Shown: piece by piece, positions 52,245 to 63,098 of the stretch
Layout: each line of letters begins with the position of its first letter
Numbering within the stretch: the first letter of the stretch is position 1
Source: Ustilago trichophora
Lineage: Eukaryota; Basidiomycota; Ustilaginomycetes; Ustilaginales; Ustilaginaceae
Assembly: GCA_900323505.1 (NCBI GenBank)
Contig: OOIN01000030.1
Span: forward strand, 372,001 to 436,000
Reading direction: 5' to 3'
Length of the DNA: 64,000 bases
The notes under the pieces: model-generated
What the model saw: only the letters and a program-made list of their open reading frames with translations
Told to the model about the DNA's origin: nothing
The model's database searches: none
Program-made: the position numbers and the translations under genes

Positions 52245-55200
52245 CTACTGTTGGTGACGCTGTTGGTGCACCTGCGCCTGGGCCTGGGCCTGATGAAACC
52301 CAACCACGCTTACAAGCAACGAGTTTAGCCGAGCCACATTGACAATTTGGGTACCTAGCATTACTTTATTCTGTGCTTGCGTTTGCGTCTGCGTCTGACC
52401 TACACCCAATCCATTTGCTGCTGCTTCTGCTGTTGTTGTTGTTCCTGCCATTGTTCCTGCAACTACATGTCCCGAGGCGGCATCAGCTCTATCTGCGACT
52501 GTTGGCAGCCCCATGTGACCCGAAAGCGGAGACGAAGCGGACCTCGCACTATTGCTCCGAGCCACACTGGTCGCTGGACTGATCGCGCCCAACCGGGCAA
52601 CACTCGTCGAGGGAGGATAGAGCGATAGGGAGGCGGATCCTTTCGTATGCGCTTGATGCGGCATCCTGCCTTCTTCACGAGTCGAAGCCAAGCTAGAGCA
52701 AGTGGACGACGAAGGAGGAATGAGCAATTCTCGTTCGTGTCGACCCACCCCTGAAGCTGCGTAGTAGTGACGACTGGTTGATGTGGTTCGATCCAAGACG
52801 GGTGCGCGGAGTCCTGCGACTCCAAGACCGGTGGACGGCGCCGGTCGAGGATGCGAGCCCAGTTCACCATCCATCCCAACCTTGGCACGAGCACTAGTAG
52901 TAGAAGTGGGTCCACTCACTGTAGCAGCCCGATTCAAACCACCCTGAGCAACCACCTTATCTCCGACTTCGTCGTCCGGTGCAATCAGCGTCTCCCTCAA
53001 CACCTGCAATGCTGCCGTCTCTGTCGCACGCAGCGTCGTAGGATCTCCAGAAGCTCCTATAGCAGTGCGAACGGCTTTTGCCTTGATCGAAGCCTCGGCT
53101 TGCTCCCTGATCTTCTTGGTCCATCGTTCGACTTTTTCGGCATCTTCAAAACTAAACATGAACCTCTTGGCGTTTGCACCGCCAGGAGCGATTGAGGTTA
53201 GGGTAAAGCTGTGCTTCATGAACGCCCGTTCCACCGTCACGTTGAAGCTTCTCGGCAGGGGAGAGTCTTCCACTCCCTCCGATGGATTGGTGGCATTCGT
53301 GCTGGGTGTGACATCCACTTCCGTTCCGCCATAGAAACGGGCATTGCGACCTGCACGAACAAACACAACCTGCTTGGGACCGAGAGACTTGGTCCACATG
53401 GTGAAAGAGGCCTCGTTCGAGGTGCTAAAGGTCAAGACGGGGGGTTCGAAGGTGGTATCTTGGGCATAGAGACGGATGGCTAGATCGGGATCCGGGGCGG
53501 GGATGACAAGTGTCACTGGCTCCGCTGGCTGGGCGTACGTCAGCCGAGTGGGAAGCTTGCCGCCTTTGACACGGATGGTGAAGCGCGGTTCAAACCTGTC
53601 CAGCGCCTGTACGAGCGGTTCCGATCGGATCGAAAGATAGATCCGGCCAAGTGTACGATCAGACAACACCTCTTCTGGATCATGCTGCCTGAAGACGCTG
53701 ACAAAGTCAGTCTTGGACAATTCTCTGCACGGCGCACTGAACAGGGCAGGGGTGACCACGGTGACCGGTCTCGGGAAGTTTGGCGATGTCGCGGACGACG
53801 GAACCGCCTGCGAACCTGTATGCAGCGCATCGTTCAGTGCCATGATCGCAAACACAAGATCCGACGCGATCTGCGCCGTAAAAGTAGGCTTGATCATCGA
53901 CGCATTGTGCTGCGTCCAACTCTGGGCAAAGTGCACCAGCAGCGCCTCGAACGCATCCAGATCCGTCGGGAAGCGTAGATCCAGCAAAAGACTGCGCAAC
54001 GCCGACTCGATGGATACACCCACATGACGGTGCTGCGAGACATATGCCTTGAGAAGCTCTCGCCTAGACGCATGGCCAAGGTACTGGGTGAGATCGTCAC
54101 GATCCAACTCGGGAGTTTGGTAGAGAAGCTGTGCGATGGAAGCAGGGGTGGGCTCGAGGCCGGTTTTGGCGACTAGTGCCCGTACCGCTGCGTCCGGGTC
54201 TTTGCTAAAGTGCGAGACAAAGCCCCAGAGCACTGGGTTCTGAGCTCGCGTCTTGGCAGAGGCAGTACGCGTGTTGGTCGTCACGCTCACTTTGAGGCGA
54301 TGCAGCTCCAAAATGTTTTTGACGGCAAACTTCCACGAGAGTGATGGAAGGATGGCTGATTGCTTCATCTTGCCCAGCGTCTGCCCTGCCTCGGCACCGG
54401 GAGCAGCGACAGGTTTGGCAATGACGAGAATGTCGCTGAATAGGAACAGGTATCGATCCTTGATGGTGGTCGCGCTGATGACTTGGAACACGGGATCGGT
54501 GGCAAGTACTTTACGTGGCGGGTCTTGCATGTCTTCCAGCGATGCGCCCGGGACAGCCTGTGTCGGGCCAGCGGTGGAAAGCATGCGACTGTAACGGTGG
54601 ATCATGGCTGCGGTGTTGGGCGCCAACGAGCTTGCCGCAGCTCCGTGGTGGTCAGACGACGAGGAGCCATCTGCATCCGCGGTTCCATCCTGCAGATCTG
54701 TACGGATACGAGCACTGACGACCGAAGAGATGGAGGCGTTGCGCTTCAGGTCAGCGGTTCGCTTGTCTGCCAACTGTCCGTCAAAGAGTCGATGTTCGAA
54801 AGTTGCGTCATTGTCACGTTCCCGCGCCCCACTGCCATTGCCATTGCCGTCTTCGCCATGGGGCTTTTCGATAGTGACAGTTGGCTGTGTAGGCGTGGGG
54901 GTGGAACCTGGCGTGGCAGTCGTTAGGATAGGCGCCGAAATGAAGGTGGCTTCGGTTGGCAACTTTGGCGATTCATCTTTCTTGCCTCGCCGGGCCCAGA
55001 AGCTTCCTCCTTCCTTGGCCGCAGAAGGCGCCCTCCTCAAGCTGGATGCTTTGCGTCTCAGCGAAGAAAAAAGTCCGATCTGTTTGCCGTTGGAATCTTG
55101 CTCTCCTGCAGCAGCCGGTGGCGAGTCGGTGATGCTTGGTTGCGCGCTTCTGGACTGCACAGGAGCTGGCAGTGAAGAAGGAGGTGCTGCTGAGACCGCC

Positions 55201-58200
55201 ATGTGGCTGAAGCCTTCCTGGCTCTGCACCGGGCTGGCTTGCGACAGGCCAGGGAACGGATGCAGCTTCTCGTTCCCAACCAATGCCGATAGATCCGCAG
55301 AGGGTCGTTGAGAGTGGCTCAGCGGTGGCGGGCCTGTCACATGCTCTGTAAATCTGCTCCCCGTCGACGTGTTGCTGCGCTGGAGCTTCGGGCGAACAGC
55401 TGGAGTCACCCCATTCGCCGAAGTCGACCCACTATTGGCAAGATTGACCTTGTTCGAACGAGCAATCTTGCCGAGCTTGTCTGCCATGCGATCAACTTTG
55501 CGTAGATATGCATCGTCCACCTCACCGTCCACGTCGCTCAGGTCATTGATCGAGACGTTGCTGGTATTGTTCGACAGAGACGAAGATCCATGTGCTCCTG
55601 TGGTGGGGACCTTGAGGTTGTGCTCGTCGTCTCCACCGATGGACGAACGGGACCGAGAGTCAGCCTCCAGATCAACGCCGTACTCGGCAACAAAGCTGGA
55701 TCCTAGCATGGCCTGCACGCGTTCGGAAGGCTTGGTGCGCGCAGAGGGAACGGATAGCAGCTCAAAGTCGGAGTCTGAAGAAGAGACGTTGGCTGGTGTA
55801 GCAGTCGGCTGTCGGCTATCATGCTCAACCTCCTTCATCACCTCGTCTTCCGGCAACTCGATGAGAGGCGAGCCGATAGCTGGAGCACCGCTATAGACAC
55901 CGCCTTCTTCCGATGATCGGATCCGAGCCTCGGCCTCACTTCGACTCTCTAGACTCTCCCTGCTTTGGTGGAGGGTGCCACTGCTAGCCACGGACATGGG
56001 CCAGTCGCCTCGTGCTTTGCGAGACGGGCCTGGACCTCGCATGACAGGGCTTGGGTCGGTTGCTGGAGAGTCAGATATGATCGCATGCGCTGTTGACATG
56101 AGAGAGTTGTCGAGACGGAGCGGCAAGTTGAAACCGCCCGGGCTGGAACCCAACCATGGTGTTCTGCGAGCTTCGCCGAACTCGGTCTCGGTGCTAGGTG
56201 AAGGGTCGCAGGGTACGGACGCAATACCACGATAAAATAGGCGCTGAGGTGGAGTGGTCGGAGGCTCCGCGCCTTGCGTCTGTTGGGAGTGATTCGGAGT
56301 GCCACCAGATTGGATGAGTCCGAGGCCTTGCACCACCGCAGTAGCTGGCTGAGATTCACTGCCGCGTTGCGAGGTGGTTTGATGCGTCTGTTCCGGCACA
56401 GAAGTGAATTGCTTGGATCGAACATGCGCTTCCTCGTCATTCTCATCCTCATCTGTCTCATCATCGTCATCCAATCCACCAGTGGCAGGCGAGTAAAGCT
56501 GATAGAAAGCATCGTCTTCCAAGGCTTCCTCATCTGTGTACGATCCAGGGCTGGACAGCAGATCTTGTGTCGTCGGCTGCACACGAAGACGAGTCAGAGA
56601 TTGCCGAGTCTGTGAGACTCGCTTTGACGAGCCAACATCACTCTTTCCCGGCGACAGACCGGCAGGATCCTTGGTTTGCAGTTGCTGTGCCCTTGGCTCT
56701 TGTCTATCTGCTTCCACCTCAGCAGCAGCTTGCGGTGGGACCGAATCCAAACCCAAGCCGACGAGACCAGCACGACGCTTCTTACGAGCAGTTCCAAGGT
56801 CGAGATTGAGACCTTCGTTGTCGGATGCGTGACCATTCTGCGAGATGGCCGCTTGCAGAGTAGCATCGTCGTCTTGGTCGTCGTTTTGCGTAGGGTGTGC
56901 TATGATACGTGTCCGAAGCGTCCCGACGTCCATAGAGGTAGAAGGCATGGATGGCGAGGCTTCGTAACCGAAACTGTCCTCGTTGTTGAGGAGCGCCATG
57001 GCACTCTCGCGATTGCGTTCGTAGAGGTGATGAGCGGTTGCGTTGCTAGGCGCGTAATGCGATGACAGAGAAGCAGCGGATGACGAGGCTTTCAAGCGCG
57101 GTGATGACACAGCGAGCTGATCCTCTTGTGATGGAGCAGCTGCATGTGCGTGTGCATCTGACGGGCTGAGAGCCTGTCGAGAGGCTGGAGCGGGTGAAGA
57201 AGAGGCGGATGTGTTCAGGTGCGGGATGTGCGGTGGAACGGGAGAGGATGGTGGCCGAATGACAACACCTACGGGACTGATGGTCTCGTCCACAGCGGGA
57301 GAATTGGTGATCACGCGAGGTAGTCTTGGGGGCTGAGCGATTGCCGACGCATTGACGGATGGATGAGCATTTTGAACATGATCCGAGGCGGGCTGTGGGG
57401 CGGCGGCTGCGTTTTCTCTTCCCCTTGTGCTGAGCTTGCGCATCATCTCTGTCCTAGCGATCTGACGCTGCGACTGTTGGCGCGAAAGAGTCGGCGCAGA
57501 TTCCGGAAGGGACGCAAGTGGGGATACGGGATCTTGAATGGTCTCTTGGGGCACAGAAGCTTGGGATGGAGCTGTCTTGGCAACATTGAGCATGCTCTGA
57601 CGCTCAACGCGACGTTGGTGGATGCGCGAGATGCGATTGGATGCGGGACCTGGAACGGCGAGAAAGACACCTTGGACAAACTCTGCCTTGTTCTGAGCTT
57701 CGGCCATTGCAGTGAGGCCATTGATGGTGCGACTTCTGCGAAGTGAAGGGCGATTCTTGATGGATTGGCGCTTCAACCTGGTCTCGTGAGCAGATTCGTC
57801 GTCGGATGCCATGTCAGCAAGATCGTTGTCTCGTCCAGACATGGGGGTGGGCGATGGTGTTGCAGCTCCTCGACCGATGGGAGTTCCATCGGGGGTGTGA
57901 TCGTAAAAGACGTCGGTGCCGCTGTTGCCAAGAAGCTTTTCGAGCGCATAGGCACGTGCGGCTTGACTCGCAGCACTGGTGCTGGCGCTTGGTTGCGGCG
58001 CAGCCGATTCACGCTCGAGGAGGATGCGTGCACGCAGCTGCTCGAGGGATGGCAGAGGTGATCTGTTGAAAGGTCTCTGATTTGACCTATCCTGGAACAT
58101 GGGCGAGCGAGAGCGGTCGCTAGAGTCATTTGAAGACGGTGGTGCGAGCATGGCGCTTGGTGTAGGCGCATATGATGTCGAAGCCAAAGCATTGTCGGCG

Positions 58201-58613
58201 CTGTATTGACCTAGATGCTGATTGTGGCTGGGATGCAAAGTAAGCGGATCGGATGAGCGGTTGGTGTGGGTGAAAGTCTGGTTGGCAAAAGATGTTGCGT
58301 CTCGAGCAGCCTTTGGGTCGAAAGCTGAATCCATCGTGGTGAGCGGCAGCGAGGATTGGTCGGGATCGGATGCAGTTGCTGCGCTATTTGAAGCTGCAAA
58401 AGGCACGGGCGACTCTGAGGGGAAAGCACCAGGAAGAGCTGGTGGGTCTGCCTTTGCTTTCATTTCTCTCTGTGATGCTGCGCGCTTGAGCATGGCAATA
58501 GCGTTGGTACGAGCGACTGATCCCTGTCGAGTCAGACCCGATCGAGTGTCTGGCATGTTGGAAGGACCAGCAGCGGCGGCTGCCAGGTCAGATGATGGAG
58601 ATGTTTGCATCAT
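52245..58613 (-). CDS. Sec7-PH domain protein, putative Arf guanine nucleotide exchange factor (SYT1/YEL1-like)
   Basis: A 2122-residue intron-free frame. The first 1350 residues are disordered (Ser, Pro, Ala, acidic patches). A PH-like segment near 1374-1430 (KDRYLFLFSDILVIAKP .. NILELHRLKVSV) precedes a Sec7 domain at about 1470-1610. The core of that domain is ESALRSLLLDLRFPTDLD, LLVHFAQSWTQHN, and the second motif LVFAIMALNDALH. At about 1788-1840 lies a PH-domain end (HSFTLTSIAPGG, RFMFSFEDAEKVERWTKKI). Sec7 proteins load GTP on Arf GTPases; fungal members with this size and a C-terminal PH are Syt1/Yel1-like. The position of the catalytic glutamate (usual FRLPGE) reads RFPTD, with Asp at about residue 1551. 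The tail ends in Gln/Ala/His repeats. Orthology to a particular yeast protein is not settled. Confidence 0.78.
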   Translation of the reverse strand: MMQTSPSSDLAAAAAGPSNMPDTRSGLTRQGSVARTNAIAMLKRAASQREMKAKADPPALPGAFPSESPVPFAASNSAATASDPDQSSLPLTTMDSAFDPKAARDATSFANQTFTHTNRSSDPLTLHPSHNQHLGQYSADNALASTSYAPTPSAMLAPPSSNDSSDRSRSPMFQDRSNQRPFNRSPLPSLEQLRARILLERESAAPQPSASTSAASQAARAYALEKLLGNSGTDVFYDHTPDGTPIGRGAATPSPTPMSGRDNDLADMASDDESAHETRLKRQSIKNRPSLRRSRTINGLTAMAEAQNKAEFVQGVFLAVPGPASNRISRIHQRRVERQSMLNVAKTAPSQASVPQETIQDPVSPLASLPESAPTLSRQQSQRQIARTEMMRKLSTRGRENAAAAPQPASDHVQNAHPSVNASAIAQPPRLPRVITNSPAVDETISPVGVVIRPPSSPVPPHIPHLNTSASSSPAPASRQALSPSDAHAHAAAPSQEDQLAVSSPRLKASSSAASLSSHYAPSNATAHHLYERNRESAMALLNNEDSFGYEASPSMPSTSMDVGTLRTRIIAHPTQNDDQDDDATLQAAISQNGHASDNEGLNLDLGTARKKRRAGLVGLGLDSVPPQAAAEVEADRQEPRAQQLQTKDPAGLSPGKSDVGSSKRVSQTRQSLTRLRVQPTTQDLLSSPGSYTDEEALEDDAFYQLYSPATGGLDDDDETDEDENDEEAHVRSKQFTSVPEQTHQTTSQRGSESQPATAVVQGLGLIQSGGTPNHSQQTQGAEPPTTPPQRLFYRGIASVPCDPSPSTETEFGEARRTPWLGSSPGGFNLPLRLDNSLMSTAHAIISDSPATDPSPVMRGPGPSRKARGDWPMSVASSGTLHQSRESLESRSEAEARIRSSEEGGVYSGAPAIGSPLIELPEDEVMKEVEHDSRQPTATPANVSSSDSDFELLSVPSARTKPSERVQAMLGSSFVAEYGVDLEADSRSRSSIGGDDEHNLKVPTTGAHGSSSLSNNTSNVSINDLSDVDGEVDDAYLRKVDRMADKLGKIARSNKVNLANSGSTSANGVTPAVRPKLQRSNTSTGSRFTEHVTGPPPLSHSQRPSADLSALVGNEKLHPFPGLSQASPVQSQEGFSHMAVSAAPPSSLPAPVQSRSAQPSITDSPPAAAGEQDSNGKQIGLFSSLRRKASSLRRAPSAAKEGGSFWARRGKKDESPKLPTEATFISAPILTTATPGSTPTPTQPTVTIEKPHGEDGNGNGSGARERDNDATFEHRLFDGQLADKRTADLKRNASISSVVSARIRTDLQDGTADADGSSSSDHHGAAASSLAPNTAAMIHRYSRMLSTAGPTQAVPGASLEDMQDPPRKVLATDPVFQVISATTIKDRYLFLFSDILVIAKPVAAPGAEAGQTLGKMKQSAILPSLSWKFAVKNILELHRLKVSVTTNTRTASAKTRAQNPVLWGFVSHFSKDPDAAVRALVAKTGLEPTPASIAQLLYQTPELDRDDLTQYLGHASRRELLKAYVSQHRHVGVSIESALRSLLLDLRFPTDLDAFEALLVHFAQSWTQHNASMIKPTFTAQIASDLVFAIMALNDALHTGSQAVPSSATSPNFPRPVTVVTPALFSAPCRELSKTDFVSVFRQHDPEEVLSDRTLGRIYLSIRSEPLVQALDRFEPRFTIRVKGGKLPTRLTYAQPAEPVTLVIPAPDPDLAIRLYAQDTTFEPPVLTFSTSNEASFTMWTKSLGPKQVVFVRAGRNARFYGGTEVDVTPSTNATNPSEGVEDSPLPRSFNVTVERAFMKHSFTLTSIAPGGANAKRFMFSFEDAEKVERWTKKIREQAEASIKAKAVRTAIGASGDPTTLRATETAALQVLRETLIAPDDEVGDKVVAQGGLNRAATVSGPTSTTSARAKVGMDGELGSHPRPAPSTGLGVAGLRAPVLDRTTSTSRHYYAASGVGRHERELLIPPSSSTCSSLASTREEGRMPHQAHTKGSASLSLYPPSTSVARLGAISPATSVARSNSARSASSPLSGHMGLPTVADRADAASGHVVAGTMAGTTTTAEAAANGLGVGQTQTQTQAQNKVMLGTQIVNVARLNSLLVSVVGFHQAQAQAQVHQQRHQQ

Positions 58614-60275
58614 GATTGTGCGGGAATAAGGGAGCAGACCGCCGGACGCTCGGCTTCATGTGGACGTTTGGCCGCTTTGTGGGAGGGGTTTAGAGCATCG
58701 ACTGCATGGTGGGAAGCATCCAATGGTGGATATGTGCTGAGATGATGGAGTGAGCGCCTGATCAGTGGGGCGCGAGAGTGATCTGCTTTCGGCGGCAACT
58801 GATCCAGGCTGAGTGTGTCTTGCACGAGATTCGAGCGTGTGTGTGATGGTCGGCAGGTTTCGAGGACGGCTGGAGAGCGTGATTCTCGGTTGCTTGGGTA
58901 TCTTGCTTGCAGGAGCGTGCGCCTGATCCGTGTATGCGGTGGTGAAGAATGGAGGATTTGAAAGAGGTGTAGAAGTGGTGATATGACGAACGAGGAGAAA
59001 GAAAGAAGAAGACGAGAAAAGAAGAAGCAAGGATAGAGAATGGGTGTGAATGTACACGATTCTGATAGCGAAAAGCGTTGGGTGTGCGTGCGCAACAGCA
59101 AAAGAAGGGTCGAGGTGTTGCGCTGTGTTGCTTTGGTTTGCAATGCGTTGCACTGTGCTGTGCTGTGCTGTGCTGTGCTGTGCTGTGCTGTGCTGTGCTG
59201 TGCTGTGGGTGTGTGTCTCGGGACTGAAGCTGAAATTCTGGTTTTGTTTTTTGGTTTTCTTTTTCAATTCGGGCCCTTTCAAGATGCAGGGCAGCACGGC
59301 AACAGCAACGCGCTTAGGCGGCAAAGCCTCGCAGCCACTCGAGCAGTCGAGACCTTTGCCACATCCGTGTCTCTTCTGCTTACCTCCATATCAGCAGCAT
59401 ACTCTGTTAGAAGCAAGCAAGTATGAGCAACTCACGGACCAGAAGATATAGTCATGTCACAGGTTCCGAAAGCAAATCACCTTTCAATGCAACAGAAACT
59501 CGTCTTCCGAATCTAGGGTTCCACCCCGCAAATTTTCACACTTTTCTAAGCCCCCCTTTTTGTTCCCTTTTTCCTTTCTTTTTCTTTCCGAAATCAACTG
59601 AGTTCCTCAGTGCACGACGAGGAGTGTGACACACCATCTTGTCATGTTGAGTGCGCCTTTTCGATACACATCCTTGTCACACCTCACAACAGTCCTCATT
59701 TCCCACAGTCCAGTCTTGGAATGAGGCAGAATCAATTTGGCATTAACAAGACGAGCATACTGAAGAGAGCAACGCCAACTAGCGAGAATGAATTCGCAAG
59801 GCGACAGTGTTTGGCCTCGTGACTAGAGGGGCAAACCACTGCCTTCCGAAAACTTCCCACCAAGCCAGCTCCTCTCCGTCGAGATTGTGTTGGATCATTC
59901 TTGAGCAACGGTGAAAAGAGCGTGATCTACGAGCAGAGCGCCGGACCGAGGGAAAGAGACACGGGGAAATACTTCCATTAGCAAGTGCAGTGAGCAGTAA
60001 GACCACGCTTTTTGCGACGTTGGGGACGAGTTGCCTTTCTGCTGCACCATTGCTACTCGCGCCATCCATCACTCTACCACAAATGATGACGGTCAAGCAA
60101 CAAAGAATGCAGCAGCAGATACAGCCACAAGCGCAAATCACTGGCGGATCGAAGCGAGTGGGGGTCGGGCAAGGGTATATACTATCGCACATCGGTATCA
60201 AGTTTTCAAGACTCGATCCTCATGTTTTCCGCTGGGAGAACAAGAGGCTTGCTTTCATGGCAAACGCAAAAGCGT
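58614..60275. other. Promoter region of the Sec7 gene and 3' region of the HAM1-like gene
   Basis: About 1.7 kb without a convincing gene. A run of some ten TGTGC units lies at about 59154-59206. Frames here of up to 222 codons derive from that repeat or overlap on both strands. The 3' side near 60276 is the end of the HAM1-like gene. Confidence 0.45.
59154..59206. repeat. (TGTGC)n pentanucleotide microsatellite
   Basis: About ten copies of TGTGC in tandem, in the presumed 5' leader or promoter of the Sec7 gene, roughly 550 bp before its start codon. Confidence 0.85.
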
Positions 60276-63098
60276 TTAACCAATGCGACCCTGCTCGTAA
60301 GCGGGGTTGACAGGCTGCGCTGGCTCGGCAGACGTGTGTGCCGCACCGTTGATGGCGGGCGCCGCCTTGCTGAGCAGCGACTGATCGTGCGAGGCAGCGT
60401 GACCGTTGGTGTGCGAGATGGCGGTAGCACCAGTTCCGGCAACGATGGCGCCAGGGGCGTGGGTGCCGTTGGCGGTCGAGTAGGCAGTGGCGGTCTCACC
60501 GGGCTGGCCGACACCCCGGGCGGCGGCATCAGAGACAGCAGGAGCGACGTTGTGCTGGTGGGCACCCGAAGCAGCGGCAGCACCGACACCGGCAGCACCG
60601 ACACCGGCAGCACCGGCGGCGACACCAGCGGCCGAGTTGCCCGAGTTGTTGGCACGCTCACCAGGGTTGTTGGGTGAGGGACCGAGGTTCTGCGTCTTGG
60701 ACGAGGCAGTGTTGCGAGGATCCTTCTGGCCGGGCTGGACGATGGTGAAGGCGGGCGAGTACCAGTCCTTGCTGGCGTGAGCGGGAGTGGCCTTGGCAGC
60801 AGCGTCGCGCTCGTCGACCTTCTGGATCCAGCCATCGGGATGACCAAGGTTGGGGAGGATCGAGTTGCGCTTCGAGGTGGCCAGCTTGAAGGTGCCGTCG
60901 CTCTTCTTCGAGTCGTCGTCCGAGTTCTTGGCGAAGGTCTCCTTGAAGGCATCGCCGACGCCCTTGCCCTCGATCTGCTTGTTGCGCTCGATGCGGTCAC
61001 GGAGCTCAACGAGCTGGCGGTCGAGATCCTCAAGACCATCACGGATGCCCTGCTCGGCAGCCTTGGAGATCTGCTTCTTGATGATGCCGGTAGCAAGGGG
61101 GCGAAGGATCTTGATGAGGGTGTCGTGCTTGCTGTCACGGATGGCAAACTTGAGCTTGTCCACCTTGGCGACGACCTGCTTGACAGTGAAGATGTGGCGG
61201 CTCTTCTTGCCTCGAGGAGCGTTCTCGGCCTCGAGGTGGACGGTCACAGTGAGACCCTTGCCACCGAGGAAGACGTCGGCGGTACCGCGCTCGTTGAGCT
61301 TGGGGAAGCCCATCTTCTTGTTGAAGAAAAAGTGCACGTCTCGCATGTCGGTCTGGATCTGGTGAAGGGTGAGCTTGAACGAGTGCTGGTGCCTGTCACC
61401 GAGCTTGTCAAACTGCGAGAGCTTAAAGTGGTTGCGAATGTCCATCTCGGTCTGCGAGGGCAGCATGTTGAGAAGGTCGATGGCCAGGTTTTCAATGACC
61501 AAGTCGACCTGCTTGTCGGTGTACTCGATACGGGGGAGGGGAACAAGACCGACGTGGCTGAGGAGCTCGGGAAGGATAGGGTCACGGATGTCGCTCCAGA
61601 GGTGGGGCTTGAAGGTGAGACCACCCTCCGAGTTGAGGAAGAGATCCTTGGTGATCTGCTGAATGTTGTCACCGAGCTTGCGGTTGAGAGGGTCGCTGTT
61701 GATCGACTTGGCAAAGTAGGTGATCTCACGGAAGAGAGCATCCTTGTGGGGGACGTACTTGCCCTGCTCGCGGCCGTCGGCAGCAACAAAGAATTTCTTG
61801 CCAGACTCGGTGAGCTGGCTGGCCTGAGTGTTGGCCTCGTCCTTCATGATGAAGCCAGGCTCCTGGAGGCACTTGCGGATGTAAGTGCTGAGGCGGTTGA
61901 ACCATTGCTTGAGCTCAGGGTCGTTGTTGGCATCGGTGTAGAGCTGGTCGACAGCGTCAATGATGGGCTGAGTCGGAGCACCGTTGGCGAAGCGCTCGAT
62001 GAGACGACGGAAGGTGGTCTCGGCAGTGGCAACGTTGCCCTCGGAGCGGACGTTCTGGGCGCTCTGAGCGGTCTGGTTGGCGACGTGCGAGGCGTGACCC
62101 TTGTACTGCTCAAAGAAGTTGAGGAAATATTCCATGGCGTCTTGATAGTCCTTGTGGCGCTGGCACTCGACCACGACCTTCTTGAGACGGTAGTAGAACT
62201 GGTCGCGACGTTCCTTGGGGAACTTCTCCTTGAGGTAGTCGTTGGCCTTGTCCTTGTGCTCCTTGGCAAGGTCCTTGTGCTTCTGGGGAATCTTGTCAGA
62301 GAGGAGCTGAGCCTTCTGCTTGGCAACCTCGGCGACGGCAGCCTGGTTCTGCTCTCGGCTGGCGTTGGGATCGACAGCGTTGGAGACGTCCTGGGCGTGA
62401 GAAGCACCCTCGTGCTTGGCCTGCTCGGCCTTGTCCTGGGCATCAGCCTTGGCTTGCTCCTTCTTCCTGAGCATGTCAGGGATGTCGTCGTGGAACTCGT
62501 TGTCGGGAGCGGGGTGGTCGACGGCGTTGAGACGCTCCTCGTCGGGGCGAGCGACCTCGGCAGCCTTGGCGGCGCCGTCAGCGAACATGTCGCGTCCAAT
62601 GTAGCCAAAGTCCTGGATGATCTTGCGGAGCTCACCGTTGCGAAGGAAGAGGGTAAGGAGGGTGCGGAAAGCCTCACCGGCCGTCTCACCGTCCTTCTTG
62701 GCATCGGCCGACGAGATGGGGGCCTTGATGTTGACGTTGCCGGCAACATCGGCCTTGCGAGTAGCGTAGAGGAAGTTCTGGAACTCCTCTTGGCCGTTCT
62801 TGTTGACGACGACCTGACGAGCGGTCTCAATCAGTTCGCGAACGTCCTGAATGAGCTTCTTGCCATCTGGCGAGAGCTTGTTGGTGTCGACAGGGCTGTT
62901 GGCGAGGGTGTACTTGAGAGTGTCGTCAATCTGCTGATTGTCAGGATATCGGCCCTCACGGAAAGCCTGGATGACACCGAAGAAGCGCATCTTGCGGTCA
63001 ACATCGGCAGCCTTCTGATGGGAGCCAACAGCTGAGGTGACGGCGTTGGCCGAGGGCTTCTCAGAAACCTGAGAAACGGCAGCGGGAACAGTCGACAT
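60276..63098 (-). CDS. HAM1-like fungal protein (DUF4449 family)
   Basis: A 940-residue intron-free protein starting MSTVPAAVSQ. The N-terminal part has KMRFFGVIQAFREGRYPDNQQID and TLKYTLANSPVD, typical of the large fungal HAM1-like N-terminal domain. A Lys/Ala/Glu/Gln helix-rich hinge with DK..DLAKEHKDKANDYLKEKFP follows. The helical middle contains GYIGRDMFADGAAKAA. The C-terminal domain holds HLWSDIRDPILPELLSHVGLVPLPRIEY and IRDSKHDTLIKILRPLATGIIKKQI, resembling the lipid-binding (TULIP/BPI-like) folds described for this family. The last 180 residues are Ala/Gly-rich and disordered. Function in the family is barely known; a membrane-lipid role is inference. Codon bias is very strong (AAG, GAG, CTC, GTC), suggesting high expression, and produces a 752-codon antisense open frame that I do not count as a gene. 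Confidence 0.8.
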   Translation of the reverse strand: MSTVPAAVSQVSEKPSANAVTSAVGSHQKAADVDRKMRFFGVIQAFREGRYPDNQQIDDTLKYTLANSPVDTNKLSPDGKKLIQDVRELIETARQVVVNKNGQEEFQNFLYATRKADVAGNVNIKAPISSADAKKDGETAGEAFRTLLTLFLRNGELRKIIQDFGYIGRDMFADGAAKAAEVARPDEERLNAVDHPAPDNEFHDDIPDMLRKKEQAKADAQDKAEQAKHEGASHAQDVSNAVDPNASREQNQAAVAEVAKQKAQLLSDKIPQKHKDLAKEHKDKANDYLKEKFPKERRDQFYYRLKKVVVECQRHKDYQDAMEYFLNFFEQYKGHASHVANQTAQSAQNVRSEGNVATAETTFRRLIERFANGAPTQPIIDAVDQLYTDANNDPELKQWFNRLSTYIRKCLQEPGFIMKDEANTQASQLTESGKKFFVAADGREQGKYVPHKDALFREITYFAKSINSDPLNRKLGDNIQQITKDLFLNSEGGLTFKPHLWSDIRDPILPELLSHVGLVPLPRIEYTDKQVDLVIENLAIDLLNMLPSQTEMDIRNHFKLSQFDKLGDRHQHSFKLTLHQIQTDMRDVHFFFNKKMGFPKLNERGTADVFLGGKGLTVTVHLEAENAPRGKKSRHIFTVKQVVAKVDKLKFAIRDSKHDTLIKILRPLATGIIKKQISKAAEQGIRDGLEDLDRQLVELRDRIERNKQIEGKGVGDAFKETFAKNSDDDSKKSDGTFKLATSKRNSILPNLGHPDGWIQKVDERDAAAKATPAHASKDWYSPAFTIVQPGQKDPRNTASSKTQNLGPSPNNPGERANNSGNSAAGVAAGAAGVGAAGVGAAAASGAHQHNVAPAVSDAAARGVGQPGETATAYSTANGTHAPGAIVAGTGATAISHTNGHAASHDQSLLSKAAPAINGAAHTSAEPAQPVNPAYEQGRIG

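Noticed and set aside
60777..63035. 752-codon open frame antisense to the HAM1-like gene
   Set aside because: The translation is almost only Leu, Val, Gly, Glu and Asp. This follows from strong codon bias (GAG, CTC, AAG) on the real strand. No motif or separate promoter was seen.
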